Source of the DNA: Ursus arctos
Taxonomy: Eukaryota > Chordata > Mammalia > Carnivora > Ursidae
Reading direction: 5' to 3'
Length of the DNA: 64,000 bases
Assembly: GCF_023065955.2 (NCBI RefSeq)
Contig: NW_026622930.1
Location: 17,957,449-18,021,448, forward strand
The notes below the pieces were generated by a model. The model was not told where the DNA came from, did not search any database, and saw only the letters and a list, made by a program, of their open reading frames with translations. The position numbers and the translations under genes are program-made. Below are positions 35,795 to 48,214 of the stretch, one piece after another (within the stretch, counting starts at the first letter, position 1; every line of letters begins with the position of its first letter).

Positions 35795-37616
35795 AGTTGT
35801 TATGTTTCGTTTCTATATCTATTAGTAAGAACAGCAAATGATGAGGGTCACTTTTAAGGGGCCTTAATTTTTTTTTCATTTACATAAAATTTATTTAAAT
35901 AGACTTCTCAGATATTTTAAACTATTTATGGAATGATTGTGTTGTATTTTATTTTATCTTTAAATACTTAAATTATCCAATTGATATAAACCATCCTAAG
36001 TACTTAAGTGAATCTTATGAATGAAATATATATGGTATTCTCTTTAATCATTTAATAGTGTGTATAAACTGTATTAGGCTCAATATAGAATTGCAAAAAT
36101 AGATTCATTACTCAACACATTTAAAAATGGAATTGCAACATTGACACTGATTGGCTAAATTCTCAATTTAGCAAATACATAGAATATATTCTAAAATCAG
36201 AATATTGATATTACAGTTTAAATTATTTTATATGTTTCTCGACTTAATTTTAGCTTCTTAAGGTTAGTAAATGTAACTCAATTGGACATTATAATCCATC
36301 CTAAAACTCTTGGCTGTGGGTAGACAATGACCAGAAACAGATTGGGATTCCAGTGAAACACTGGAACTCTTTTTAGTCTGTACTGGAGACTTTGGAACTT
36401 AACCAAGGGACTAGTCAGGATACAGATAGCCATGCCACATCATTACCTACTTCTAACAGCATATAGAAGTCTGAAAATATGATCAGTAAGCCATATCATT
36501 TAATGAGATTTTATATTATTTTGTCGTCTTATATTTTAAGTGCATTCTCATCTAGGTTTACGGAGTAGAACTCTATAATTCTTTAAGATTATAAATCTTA
36601 AATCTCACTGAAAGTTTTATTTTTCTAACAGTTCAAGGGTCCTTCTAATGTCATTTATCCTGAAGTTATGAGAAAATGTAAAGTGTGGTGGTCATTACAT
36701 CCCCTTGGGAGCAAAATTTCATGTGTGTGAAGCCTGTTTTGAGGACTCAGCTTCCTCCCTTAATACACTTGTTTTTAGCTGCCATCCTCTCATAAGATAT
36801 TAGTGAGGCATGATACACATGCAAGCCTTTTAAAATCTCACACCATCTTTTTTATCATCCTCTTTCAGTTCAAATGCCCTGATTTTGTGAAATGGCTTAT
36901 CTTGCTGGCCATCCCCACACATTAAAATGACTTCCCTGTGGAGAATCAATGCACTGCCACTTATGCTTTAAGACCAAAATCAAATCTGACCGTATCTGTG
37001 AGATATCCATTATTTCACTGCAGTGGGGCCACAGACGCCATTGCCCTAGAATTTATAGCAATGGTTCCTAAGCCATGCTGGTCAGAGCTCTAGATGGTCT
37101 CTCCTCCTGGATGATAAGGGGGAATGGGCATCAAGTAGCTGGAGTTCTAAATCTTGCTTACTTGCTTCACCCAGAGCAGAACTGCCCCTTTTTTTTTCCT
37201 TGTTCAAATGAAACTAACATCCATATATGAATACCACAGCGTTTAAAATATAATAAAGGAATACAAAATAAATACTTCCTGCTAGATAATAAATGCTAAG
37301 AAAGTGATCATTTATACCATTCCTTTGATTTCCCCAATACCACTTTCTCTATAATTTAGTGAATGAATAAATGAAATACTATTAGTTGGGCTGACATTAT
37401 GGTAGGTATGAGGAAAAGTAAACTTTTTTTTTTTTTTCAGAGATACTATGATATAATGGGGAAAAAAAATAGGCTAAAATTTAGGAAAGCTAGTTCAAGC
37501 CTGAAATGAGCTTGCTGTGCTAGCTATAAGATAACCCTCTTGATTATTAGGTTCCATTTAAATTGAACAATATTTACTATACTGTCAAATCAAGTGCTGA
37601 TGCAGGGAGGCAGGTA

Positions 37617-37795
37617 AAAATTATGGTTAAGAACTTAGGCTTTCAAGCCAGACTGCTCACATTCAAATCCTGGCTATGATTTACGTTTTGACCTTGGGCA
37701 AGCTGCTTAACCTTCCCTAAGCCTCAGTGCTTCCATCTGTAAGATGGAAATACCTTATGGAATTGATGTTGGATAAATTAATTCATGTGTAGCAG
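37617..37795 (+). mobile_element. MIR SINE, sense, well preserved
   Basis: 'TATGGTTAAGAACTTAGGCT', 'CAAGCCAGACTGCTCACATT', 'CAAATCCTGGCTATGATTTA', 'GACCTTGGGCAAGCTGCTTA' and 'CATCTGTAAGATGGAAATA' follow the MIR consensus from its 5' end through the core. Confidence 0.93.
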
Positions 37796-38129
37796 GCAGA
37801 ACTACCAGCAGGGTTACATTAGGAAATGCTCTGAACAACATAGAGTGGTAACAGTGAAGATGCAACTTAAGTTATCTCAATGTTTATAATTTTCTAGCAC
37901 CACGAAAATACAGTTAAGGAGAACTTAGTGCAGCTTTTTGAATTATTTAGCATTTCAGAATTGTCAGAAGTATGCAATAATTATCATGTGTTCTATGAGA
38001 TTTTGCATTAAAGCAAGATAAAGCCAAAATCATGCTAATTATCATCAATATTGACAAAACTGCTGTAGCAGCATTTTCTGGTCACTTACTCAGAAATAAT
38101 ATGTACTTATTTGTATTGCCAGACCATCT

Positions 38130-38400
38130 TCTAAAAGTTGCTATGATGGCATATGTTCTTTATTTGTTGTCCTTGCGTCCTTGAGGTAAGCTTCCAAGAA
38201 CAGGACTTTAGTTAGGGTGAAACACCTGTCCTCATTTGCCTGGGACTTTCCCAGTTGAAGCACTCTATTACCCAGGCACGCCTCAGTTTTGGGCAAACCA
38301 GAACAGTTGGTCACCCTGAGGCCTCTTTCTCTATCCCCTGTAATGTTTAGCATAGTTTCTTACATTTGAACAGTGTTCAATTAACATCTATTGAGTTAAA
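38130..38400 (+). mobile_element. L2 3' end, sense, split by another element
   Basis: 'GTCCTTGAGGTAAGCTTCCA' and 'AGAACAGGACTTTAG' precede, and 'TTAGCATAGTTTCTTACATT' then 'AACATCTATTGAGTTAAA' follow, the insert at 38213-38319. Together they match the L2 3' end. Diverged. Confidence 0.55.
38213..38319. mobile_element. Small element with imperfect terminal inverted repeats
   Basis: Left arm AGGGTGAAACACCTGTCC and right arm GAACAGTTGGTCACCCT are imperfect reverse complements, with GGGACTTTCCCAG between. This resembles a known palindromic nonautonomous repeat whose name I cannot give safely. It sits within L2 sequence. Confidence 0.5.
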
Positions 38401-41044
38401 ATATATTCAGTTGGTCGCTGTCAAAAACCTTCTATCAGTTCACTATACATCGGGCAATTCTTCGACTATAGAGCCAAGGAAAATGTCTTGGTCTTATGTG
38501 ATTGAAAAGATGTAAGCTCAGGAAAAGTCAAGGGAGATTAAAAGAGAAAATAAATCCAATAACGTAATAAAAGTAAACTACCCAGAAATTTTTAATATAT
38601 AGTAATTAAATTTTTTATTCATCTATTGGAAAGTACGGGAGAGGTTGATATTAACTAGCCAAAGTGGTAATACATTAAATTAAGTACCTCCAATTGGCAT
38701 CAATTTTTATTTTAATAAGGTAGCAATTGTATGTTTAATAAATACTAACAGCTTATTAAAAATGTAGTGAAGGGCCATTATGGTAAGGGTTTATAAAATA
38801 TATATTTTAAGGATTCAAAATATTTTAATAAATGATACTTCTGAAAATCATATACAATTAAGTGAGAACATTAAATATCTCGCTTTAAGAAAAGCACGGG
38901 TAATGCCCTCTACTAATTATCTGTGCTAATGCACACTGGAGTCTGCTTGGTTATTCATCTTTTGAAATTGTCATCAGGACTCCTGGATCTTGGCAGTCCC
39001 GTGAGAGCTAATGCAAGCCTGATACATTCATGCTTTGCGCTCCCAGTGTTAGAGATAGTGCATCAAAGCAGTAGAGGTTCATAAGTCATACTTTCTGCTC
39101 CAGTCTCTGTGAGAAATATCAACAGAACATACTTTCTGAAGAGTTTTAAGTACTTCCAACCCCTGTTGGAAACAGGAAGGGCAAAGGTAAAAACACAAAA
39201 TAAAAAAAAATAAATAAATAAAAAGAAAGGAAACAATATCGAACTTCAAAAAAAGAGAAAGAGAAATGCTTGCTTTGCATTTGGACCAAGGTTAGGATAT
39301 TTTTTTCCTTCTCTGCTTACTAATTCATCCACCCCATGATCCTTGCAAGGGCAGAAAGTCAAACAGCCTTGTCATTATGCCCCTCTGTACTCTGGGTGAC
39401 TTTTCTAAGCTCAGAGCTCCCACTGACTTCAAAGAGGGGAAAGGCCAAGGAAGAAATCCACAGGGTGCTAGGGAGCGGGGAGGGGGCAAGGGACAAAGCT
39501 GTACTTAAGTCATCTGAAGTGCAGCATTGTTTCTCTATCATCATCTGATGGCTTCAATTAAGTTCTATCTTCGATACTATGTAACAGATTTTTTTTCTCT
39601 AGGTGAAATGGAAACATCTGTATGTTGTCATAAATCTAAGCCCCCACAAAAAATAATAATTCTGAATGGTTTTATGTGTAGAAATGTCAGACCAGACAGA
39701 CATCAGGAATATGGTCCCTTTCCTGCTTTATGGGTCTGTAAGATACAGAAGTTGCCCTGGAAATCTTCATAATTTTGGTGGTGGCTAATTAAGTCTAATG
39801 AGAAGTTTATAAGGTGTTCATAACCATTTGACCAACGCTTAGTTGCACTAAGTGATGCGAGGAAGAAGCCATTGAAATGGAGAGACATGATAAAGTGAAG
39901 TAACAAAAAACCCATTTTGTAGTAATTTGATCACATGGACAGTTTTTTTTATGTGTAGATTTCATGCAACATAATCGTATTGGTCCTCTTCTCTAACCTT
40001 CAAGTATCCCATTCTTGACCTATATTTTGAGCTGGTAAAGACCAAATGCATGCATTTTTTCTAAATTACTTCATTTGAAATGAATTACCCAAAATGTATG
40101 TTATTTCTTTAACAATTTTTTAATGTTCAAATACTTTTTTTGTTAATTGTTACTCTTCTTAACTTTTTGTTTTATGTCCCAGGGCTTACGTCAACTTTTT
40201 TTTTTTTTCTGGCTACATTTTGGCCATTTTAAAGCCCTGATGTCAAACATCGTTTTACAGTCTATTTCTAATAATTCCACTAAACTTTCCACATCTCCAT
40301 GTGGAATCCTTCCCTTGAACATCACATTCATGTTAGCCTTCTTCCAAAAATCTAATAATGAGCCTTGCAACTGTGTCTAATTTCTTCCAGAACTTGTCAC
40401 TACCAAGTTCACACACCAAACGTTATACTGTTAGTACATTAGAAGCTCTATATTCAGCGAAGTTCCCCATGCCCTTCCTAAATAGCCAATGACTGATACC
40501 TATTTTCATTATTAGAGTAAAAAGCTAGTTTTTATGGCCTGGTCTCCACTGATAGTAACAGAGCTCCTTTGAGAAGCTTTTCTTCTTGGTAAAACATATT
40601 AATGAATAATTATTTAGAGAATGTACCAGAGTAAGATAAGCTTAAAATCATGACTTCCTTCTGTGCCTCTTCCTGTATCCTCATCACAAAACCCAGGTTT
40701 CTATAAAAGACAGCATGTTGTGTCTATCTGAGAGGTTAGCAGTGGGAGCCCCCACAGGTCAAATCTGGCCATGCCCACTCATTTACTCTTCTTGTCTGTG
40801 ACTGTTTTCATCTACAGCTATGTAATCACATAGTTGCAATAGAAACCGTATCACATGCCACAAACCCCCAAATATTTACTATCTGACCTAAGAAAAAATT
40901 GCCTAGCCAAAAACAATGATAAATTCTAAGCTAGAATTTCTCTCCTGATTTCTGATGTCTATTCCCTTCCAATAAAACGTGGTGCCCCCCACGCCCGAAA
41001 AAAATGCCAAGATTTCCTTCAGCTTTCTCTTTAACTCAGAAGAG
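38401..41044. other. Unique DNA, no gene recognised
   Basis: Overlapping frames on both strands at 39336-39548 fall in a GC-richer patch (about 39320-39500) without splice context. The 38940-39060 part is CpG-bearing unique sequence. No call. Confidence 0.4.
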
Positions 41045-41145
41045 AGGTTCTTAATCTGGGGTTCATGAATGAGATTTTTTTTTTTTTGAGGTCATTTTTT
41101 TTTGTCTATGTCTCCATGTATGTATATACATTTTCTGGAGCAACA
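41045..41145 (+). mobile_element. hAT/MER-like scrap
   Basis: 'GAGGTTCTTAATCTGGGGTT' then 'CATGAATGAGA' and, after T-runs, 'CATTTTCTGGAGCA' resemble an old MER element opening 'GGTTCTTAACCTGGGGTCCA'. Family not named. Confidence 0.45.
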
Positions 41146-41150
41146 TGTAT

Positions 41151-41345
41151 GAAGTGGCTAAGAATATAGTTCAGTTGCAGATGTTTCTGGTGTTTGAATG
41201 CAAGCTCTAATAGTTTGGCTCTGGGACATTATGTAGATTACTAAAAGTTTCCTAAATCTCAATGTTCTCATCTGAAAAAATAGAACTGTTCATACCTTCC
41301 TGAGAAGACGCTGTGAAAATAAAAATATATATGGCATTGTCTGCA
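41151..41345 (+). mobile_element. MIR SINE, sense
   Basis: 'GAAGTGGCTAAGAATATAGT', 'GGTGTTTGAATGCAAGCTCT', 'CCTAAATCTCAATGTTCTCA' and 'TGAGAAGACGCTGTGAAAAT' follow MIR in order. Diverged. Confidence 0.7.
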
Positions 41346-43229
41346 AGGTTTATAAAGCACATGCCAACAGCTCACCAACACCTCCTAGTCAATAGATGGG
41401 GAAACTATTGAACACCCAAAGCCAAAACAAGCTCACTTTACCACTTTGCCTTGGTAAAACCTGAATCAAACTCAAACTAAGAAAATTCAGTCATCATGAG
41501 AGCAATAAAGGCTTACTAACTTATTGAAGAATGAAATAAACTGTAGCTATGCTTTCATAGACAGTAAACAAATGAGGTGTCTGCATAGAATGAGTTTCAT
41601 AACATGCAGCTTGAAAGAGCTCGAATTAACACACCTCTCTGGCTTATTTCTAAGGGTAGCTACATGTAAGACCTGTATATTTCTGTAAAAACATAAACCT
41701 ATATCAGGACTTTGAACTTTTGTACTTCAGTTGCATACTGCTATTACCATTTCACTTTGATAGAAAATAGACAGAATAGTCAATTGGCCTAAAGGTAATT
41801 CAAAGAAAATTAATCAATCAAGCTAAGTTTCTGGAATCAAGAATAATTTTAAGGATAATGCAGCATTAGTATATATTTAATAGCTAAAATTTTAAAAATA
41901 ATAAGTTGACCAAATAGTGATTTTTTTTTAACCCAGGGAATAAAATAGAAATGATAAATTCAGTTTTAGAAAACATACCTGCCTATTTAATATCCTTTCC
42001 AATCTGAAGTGGTACCAGCAGTGTTGAGAATGACAGTACATATGTTATGACTGTTTGAATTTCAGAAAGCCTTTGGTTAAATTCTGCATAATTGGTTCCT
42101 GCTTAAGACAGAGTTTGCAGGAATCCAGGAGGAGACATGGGAGTAGATAAAGAATGAGTGAAAGAAACAAAAAACAGACACTCCTGGTAAGAGGAACCAT
42201 GTCCACTCTGGGGGGAAGTATTAAGAGGGTCCCACATGGAGCAGGGCTTAGATCTTGGCTGCCTTTTATCTGAGTAACTGATTCAGACAGTGGGATCAGA
42301 TTTAAGTGGTTACATTTGCAGATGCTGATTGGAGGACAGTGAACGTGGAGATAGTTGCCAGAGAAATTCGGAAGGCACGGATGTACTTTATTATAGCACA
42401 GAAGACCAACACATGGCATTTAATAGTTATAAACACATTAGGCTCACAATGCATTTACATAAAAATGCAGGGAAAGGGGGCAAGAGATAGAGCCTTTAAA
42501 TATAGACCTATATGATACAGGATAAAATAAAAATCTATAGAAGCTTGGATTTGAAGGTTTTCACACTTAATACTTCAGAGTCTTAAATGTAAGGACTAAC
42601 TGGGTTGAACTATTTACATTAAAATGACACCACTTTGAGGAGAACTATAGTTCTTTGGAGAAGTAAGATGAATTTTGCCATCTTCCACAGTTTGGGTGCA
42701 AATCCAATTCCAGGTTATTAAGTAGTGAGCTAAAATGACATTACAGACTAGTAACAAATTAACAATGCAGTTCCAACTTTGTGAACATCCCTATACAAGT
42801 CAATTTGCAAGAAACAAAGATAAAAGAGATAGGGCATGCTCCGTGTAGTGACAAGATCTCTTCCATAAGCATGGTGTATTTAAATGTGTGGTATAACTTG
42901 GGCCTGAGAAATTTGAAAAGATCACCACTCACTGAATGCTGGAGTGGGACTAAAATGTTCTTTGTCTCCACTTTATCAATTTAGAAATAAACTAACAAGA
43001 ATTGCTCATTTTTCAAAACCAGTTGCACATGCAAATGTCATCATTTTAACTTCAATTTAAAGAAAAACAAGTCAGTCATTACCATTTCTATTACCAGCTT
43101 TCAAAATGAATGGGAAAATTTAAGCAACAGGAAATGAATTATTTCCTTAAAATACAGTCATATTATATGAACAATCAGATGATTCACACTGACTTTAAAA
43201 AGAAAACACGCATACTGTTGTACACAAAG
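41346..43229. other. Unique DNA downstream of the candidate terminal exon
   Basis: If the minus-strand exon at 43230-43307 is real, 42387-43229 would be its 3' UTR, ending near AATAAA at 42387-42392. The 124-codon minus-strand frame at 42045-42419 has no recognisable domain and is not called. Confidence 0.35.
42387..42392 (-). terminator. Possible polyadenylation signal AATAAA
   Basis: TTTATT on the plus strand reads AATAAA on the minus strand, about 0.84 kb beyond the stop of the candidate terminal exon. It is the nearest canonical hexamer I found downstream; a variant ATTAAA lies just before it at 42419-42424. Such hexamers are common by chance in AT-rich DNA. Confidence 0.25.
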
Positions 43230-43307
43230 CTATTCATGTTCTTGTTTAATTGATTGCACGAAATACTCCAGGGTGATGACAAAATCCTTGTCATTGTGAT
43301 TGATCAT
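43230..43307 (-). CDS. Candidate 3'-terminal coding exon, unknown gene
   Basis: On the minus strand a textbook acceptor (CTGAC branch-like motif about 30 bases upstream, then 'TTTTTGCATTCTCTTCTTTA' and CTTAG) ends at 43308. The exon opens with ATG and reads 25 codons to TAG (43230-43232), ending with residues ITLEYFVQSIKQEHE. The 5' part reads MINHNDKDFV. The composition is hydrophilic and protein-like. It joins in phase with the other candidate exon at 45587-45706, 2.3 kb upstream on the same strand. I do not recognise the protein. A chance acceptor plus short frame remains possible. Confidence 0.4.
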   Translation of the reverse strand: MINHNDKDFVITLEYFVQSIKQEHE

Positions 43308-44184
43308 CTAAGAGTAAAGAAGAGAATGCAAAAAGTCAGCAAACAAACATTTTAAAATCGAAAACTTAAGCCAGGTATTTTAATTTTTACACTATTCTGC
43401 TGATACTGACAAAAATAAACCAAACCTGGTAAGAGAAAACTTGAGATCAGATGAAAGATTTGGAATTATTTTAACAAACATTAGTTTGTTTCAGAAAAGG
43501 TCCCATATATTCTGGCTGCGAGCTAAAGATCTTTCCTGCTTAATTCTAAGCAAACTAACTTACAGGAAAAAATCATATATCCAAGATTCTCTATTGAAAT
43601 AAGGCCAGACATTGATAGCAAATAAGTTCTGTCCTTTGTGTGGGCTCTCAGGAATGTGCTAGAAAGATTTTGAGGCCATGTCTAGACTCCTTTAAAAAAA
43701 TTACTTGGGCAATTATCACTATTTCTTGGAAGAAATGCAAATAGGGTGTTTGTCATCTTGGAGTTAAATGCACATCTTTGAAGTTTCTGAATTCTTTTGT
43801 TACAATTAGCTAAAGAGAAATCAAGACATACTGTATTTCTCTGTACAAGTATGGACTTAACGTTCACTAAAAAACTTACCTGTCCCAACACCTTGAATGG
43901 TTGAAAATATTCTCAGATGGACAAGTTTTCATAGGAAAACTAGGAAATATGTTATCAAATTTTCATGTTAAAGTTAATATTTACTTTCTTTCTTTAAATT
44001 TTCTATTTCCAGAAAAACACGTGTGGAACTGTATCTGATATTTGCTATAACACATATTTGATAGGTGACACCATATTAAAAAGGTAGGATAAAAATAGTT
44101 AATACTTTTGATGATTTACTGTTTCCCAAGTTCTATGGGAATGTTTTATGTCCTTTAACTTATTTATAAGCAGGTCCTAAAAGA
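43308..44184. other. Unique DNA between the candidate exons
   Basis: Would be intron if the exon pair is real. It includes a strong minus-strand donor-like CAG|GTAAGT at 43880 (plus-strand ACTTACCTG) with a weak acceptor near 43950; a further exon there is possible but poorly supported. Confidence 0.35.
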
Positions 44185-44310
44185 TGAGGTTTATTATTAC
44201 TGTTTTACTGATAAAGAAATGGAATCCTGGTGAAGTTTAGTTTCCCTGAGATAATGTCAGATCTAGGAACTGAACCCAATTCAGTTTGCTTTTAGAGTCC
44301 GCATTAAGAA
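44185..44310 (-). mobile_element. MIR SINE, antisense
   Basis: 'TTATTACTGTTTTACTGATA', 'GATCTAGGAACTGAACCCAA' and 'TTTTAGAGTCCGCATTAAG' follow reversed MIR. Confidence 0.65.
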
Positions 44311-44339
44311 AGATTATAAAAATTGGGTGCATATGAATT

Positions 44340-44432
44340 TTAAAATATTTATTGAATGCCTTGTGTGTTCTCGGTATTCTTGTGGGTGCTAAGGGAAACA
44401 TCAATGAGCAGAAGAGTTATTATGCCATGCAA
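44340..44432 (-). mobile_element. L2 3' tail, antisense
   Basis: 'TAAAATATTTATTGAATGCC', 'TTGTGTGTTCTCGGTATTCT' and 'GGGTGCTAAGGGAAACAT' match the reversed L2 end. Confidence 0.65.
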
Positions 44433-44671
44433 CATGTTTTCAACTTAAAATATAGTTTCTGCAAGTTAGAGCAAATAGACTACAGTGGATAGTCAAAATC
44501 ATTTACCAAGGGGAACACAAATGGCTATCAGATGTTTTTGTTTTTGGTAGTGGTGTTCTACATACTTTCCTGAAATAAGGCCAAGGTATACCAAATAATC
44601 ATGCACCAAGTATAGGTTTTTTTCCTACTTCTTTCTTAATGAGACTTCAGATATTAAAATGAATAGGTTCT

Positions 44672-44885
44672 ATAGAATGCCTGCTATGTTACTACCCGTT
44701 ATGTGTTTGGTATTATACATACAGCCTACAATAACCTCCCAGAGGGGGTTTCATGATAAACACCTTGAAGTTTGAGAAAGCTGTGCACTCTGTAGATGCC
44801 TGACTTGATAGAGCAGTTTACAGAGGTGCTGGGAATCAAATCCATCTCTGTCTGGCTCCAAATGATGCCTCCATTGTGCCATGAT
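44672..44885 (-). mobile_element. MIR SINE, antisense
   Basis: 'GCCTACAATAACCTCCCAGA', 'GGAATCAAATCCATCTCTGT' and 'CTGGCTCCAAATGATGCC' correspond to reversed MIR up to its 5' end. Confidence 0.7.
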
Positions 44886-45586
44886 GAAACTAAAGCACGG
44901 GTATTTGGAGCTTCCTTCCTACAGTATTAGAACACCCTCAACTAGACTGTTGTGGTGAAGAGATCTCACAAACCTGGGGTTTAAGGTTGCTTCCATGAGC
45001 TCTCCCCTTTCTCCATATCCTGCAGAAGACATTCTACAGTACTCAGTCTGTATAAGGTAGAAACCAAGATGCTAAGCATGATTTCATACATGTTTCAGTA
45101 AAAAACCAGGGTGAGTCCCAAGCAAGAAAGCTGTTTTTATTTGAGCTTTTAAAATTTTGCTTAATTTCATAAAATAATAAAATCATTTCACATTTCACAT
45201 GTGTAAAGTCTACAAACAATAGGTGAGGATGCTTTATCCTATATTGTCTTTAAAGTCCTGCTAGCTCACATTCATTCCTTTTTCACTTAGCCATTTGGCA
45301 TTCAGAAATCTTCTCATGTGGCTAAAGCTCTGATGTATTAAAATAGCACTTGGTATATTACTGCAAGATCTGAGAGTGTCTGCATGTCTACCCAAGCCTT
45401 GCTTCCTTCTTTAGAATCCCTCTTGTGGTTTCTACAGTGACAAAATGAAGAACATTTGTTAAAATGTAAAAAATTCCACAGAGACCATCAATTTGCAAAA
45501 GATTCATATATGCTTTAGAAAGAAATCATTCTTTGTTGTGTGCCTGTGTGTTTTCCATGAAGGAAATTGAATTATCCATTGATTAC
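44886..45586. other. Unique DNA, putative intron
   Basis: No repeat recognised. Lies directly downstream (minus strand) of the candidate exon at 45587-45706. Confidence 0.35.
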
Positions 45587-45706
45587 ATCGAGATTGGAAA
45601 TGATCCTGGTACTTCCTTTTTCATTTAGCTCTTCCCCATCAAAAGTTCCAGTCGCCCGGCTTAGATACCACACCTTTTCGATTTGCTCAAAAGAATCTGT
45701 ACTTTC
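45587..45706 (-). CDS. Candidate coding exon, unknown gene
   Basis: On the minus strand a very strong acceptor ('CTTTCCTCCATTCCTTTCTT' then ATATTTTCAG) ends at 45707. The exon is open from its first base: ESTDSFEQIEKVWYLSR, then ATGTFDGEELNEKG and STRIISNLD. A weak donor GAT|GTAATC at 45587/45586 leaves phase 0, matching the next exon's ATG start. Without splicing, the frame reads four more codons to TAA at 45572-45574, so it could itself be terminal. Three codons or codon junctions carry CpG, unusual locally. I do not recognise the protein; upstream exons should lie above 45706 on the minus strand, but none is clear in the window. Confidence 0.4.
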
Positions 45707-45744
45707 CTGAAAATATAAGAAAGGAATGGAGGAAAGAAGATTGC

Positions 45745-48214
45745 AGGGTTTTTTTGTTTGTTTGTCTGTTGGGTTTTCTCCTATTTATTTCAACAAATTT
45801 CATCCTTATTCTACTATCTACAAAGACCATGCAGGTAAAGAAATACTATATTAGATTATTTCAGAATCCTAATAACAACCTTGTTAGCAATCTTAAGCAA
45901 AATCCCACAACCAGCGAGCTGCAGAGGAGAACACAACCCAAGGTGTCTCTGAGTCCACAGCTCCTACTCTGACTGTACCACCCCTCAGATTCCACCAGTC
46001 AATGGCACTTTGTCACCACACATCTTGATCTTTCCCCTCAGCTAAGTACAGATCCTGGGAAGGGATAGAGGCTTATAAAGGTACTCAGATTAAAGATGCT
46101 TAGTCTGTAATTTCTCTGATGCCCAAATAATGCATCAGTATTGTTTACAAGTGACAGTAGGGTAGGACAGAGAATGTGTTTCTCACAAGTACAGTTATCC
46201 AAGTCCCATGGTCTGGCTCACATTGGACACTTATTAATCCATTGATGTGTTCTCAGAAAATACTGGAGTATCAGTTGTTGTTCAAATGGTTTTAAATCAT
46301 GCTTACTGTGTATCTGTGAGTTTCGGTCATAGAATTTCAGAATTGAAATCTCTACTTGATTTGCTCTATTCCAATTGATTCATATTAATGTTGGAGGTGT
46401 GACCAGGAGATGCACATAGCAAATGCATGGTAAAATATTCCTATGTGTGGGCATCCTCACTGTAAATAGAGTATGCTTCTCATTTTTTTTTAGAGTGTGC
46501 TTCTCATTTACCAGACTTTCCTTACTACACTCATACTCACACTCACAAGTGCGTACGCAGGTGCGTGCACACATCACACTTGTCTTCAGACTCACATATC
46601 AATTAAACCCTCCCTGACATCACAAGTTTGAAGTTTTAAATAAGTAATGTCCTTTTTACGTGGTTTAGAAAGATCAAGGGGATTTTATAAGTTCAGTGCA
46701 GGAAAGAAACCACAGAGCTAAAAGCTCTGAAGAGAGGCATGCTCCTGTGAGAGTTTGGGTAGACGTCCCCATCCACTGTAGGTTTTTCTTTTGACCCACC
46801 TTTGATTGGGCTTGTGCGTCTCTGTCAGCCTGGAGTTTTGTGTATTTCTGGTGCAGGTGTTCAGTGTCTACTCTGAGCTGCCTAATGACCTGCTGTTCTC
46901 ATTTTGGTTACTGTTTATCAGTTGGGAGAGTGAGACGGCATTCAGCTTGGGTGAAGACAGTGAGTTTGTGGAAGAAGGGAGAGGAACATTTGATAAACAC
47001 CAGGAATCAGAAAGTGTGTTTGTAGCCACTGACACACAAAATCTCCCACCTTTGTCAACATACCACTCTTTGGTTGTGCTATCTATCAGGCACTCCATGG
47101 TGTCTTACAGTAGATGTCCCTCCTTGCTTAATTCAAAATAATTGTAATCTTCAAATCATGAAGTACTAATGAATTCTTATCCATCTGGATTTTATTTATT
47201 TTATTCATAATTTTTACTTCCTGGAGAAAAATTCATGTTCTGAGAAAACAAGCACAATTTTCAAAATTTGGGCTGACCATGGGAAATTATAGGATTTTAG
47301 GAAATTTTCATATAATCATTCCTAACTCCTAGACTTACATATTAGTATCTATGTAAAGCAAGGGAAACTGCTTTTCAGATAATGATATTTTATCATTATA
47401 AAATCTCAAGTGTTTAACCTTTATTTTAAAAAATATTAAAACAGAAGTATATGTACATACATGTATATGGTTATATATACATATGTACATATATAAAAAT
47501 TTTCAGCCACAAAGTTTGAAACAAAGAGATTTGAGGAAGATATTGCTTACCCAATATACTATATTTTTTGAGAAGCTTCATCAAAATTTTATTGCAGAAT
47601 ATTCAAACCCTATTGTGGAACTACTCTGTTTAACAGTTTTATTTTGGTATCACCCTTTGAAATAATAGCTTTAGATTTGCACTTGAGAAATTTAAGTTCA
47701 ACATCCAGCTACCTACATACCTACTACCCTACTTCTCTGCCTTTGTCACTCCTCTTCATCTAACTATGGCATAAGGGTATGTCTGCAATTCTTCAGCACT
47801 TAAATAGAAAAACTCCTTTGGTCTGAATCAGGAAGCAAGGATTCCATGATGGGATTTGATTATCTTGTTTGCATTGAAAGTATCATCTTTACTCAAAATT
47901 TCCACATCATTTGAATATATGCCTTGCATATTATTATGAAAATCAAGGTTTTAATAAGGCCCCCAAAGCAGAAGAGTGAGCATCAGATCATAATTCTCCC
48001 AACTGAGAGGCTTCTCATAACATTAAAAGTCAGGTAGGAGAGGAACTTCTTTTAAAATAAAAAGGGAAATGTGGCATGTGCATGTGTGTGGGTGTGGGTG
48101 TGTGTTGTGTGTTTCTGTTTGATGAAAACCAGTACTGATTATCTCATCTACCAAATATATTGTTAGGTACTTAAAATATTTCAAAGAATTTTTATTGTGA
48201 GAGAACTGTAAGAA
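45745..48214. other. Unique DNA, no gene recognised
   Basis: Overlapping frames at 46806-47141 (plus, 111 codons) and 46868-47098 (minus) share a GC-richer patch with no domain seen. GT-rich simple sequence lies at 48078-48112, and an AT/ATGTAC-rich patch at 47450-47496. Confidence 0.4.

Larger units (their letters stand above)
34438..37616. other. 3.2 kb without recognised transposons
   Basis: One of the longest repeat-poor parts of the window. 35020-35480 has homeodomain-like motifs (TTAATTACATT, ATCAATCAAATG-like) and a 14-bp palindrome at 35097-35110. A G13 run lies at 35782-35794. No exon recognised. Conserved regulatory DNA is possible but not shown. Confidence 0.4.

Noticed and set aside
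42045..42419. 124-codon minus-strand frame
   Set aside because: Longest frame by codon count, but no domain, splice acceptor or recognisable protein. It lies where a 3' UTR would be if the 43230 exon is real.
43873..43950. Possible middle exon between the candidate exons
   Set aside because: The donor is consensus-like (CAG|GTAAGT), but the acceptor has a poor pyrimidine tract and the peptide is not recognisable.
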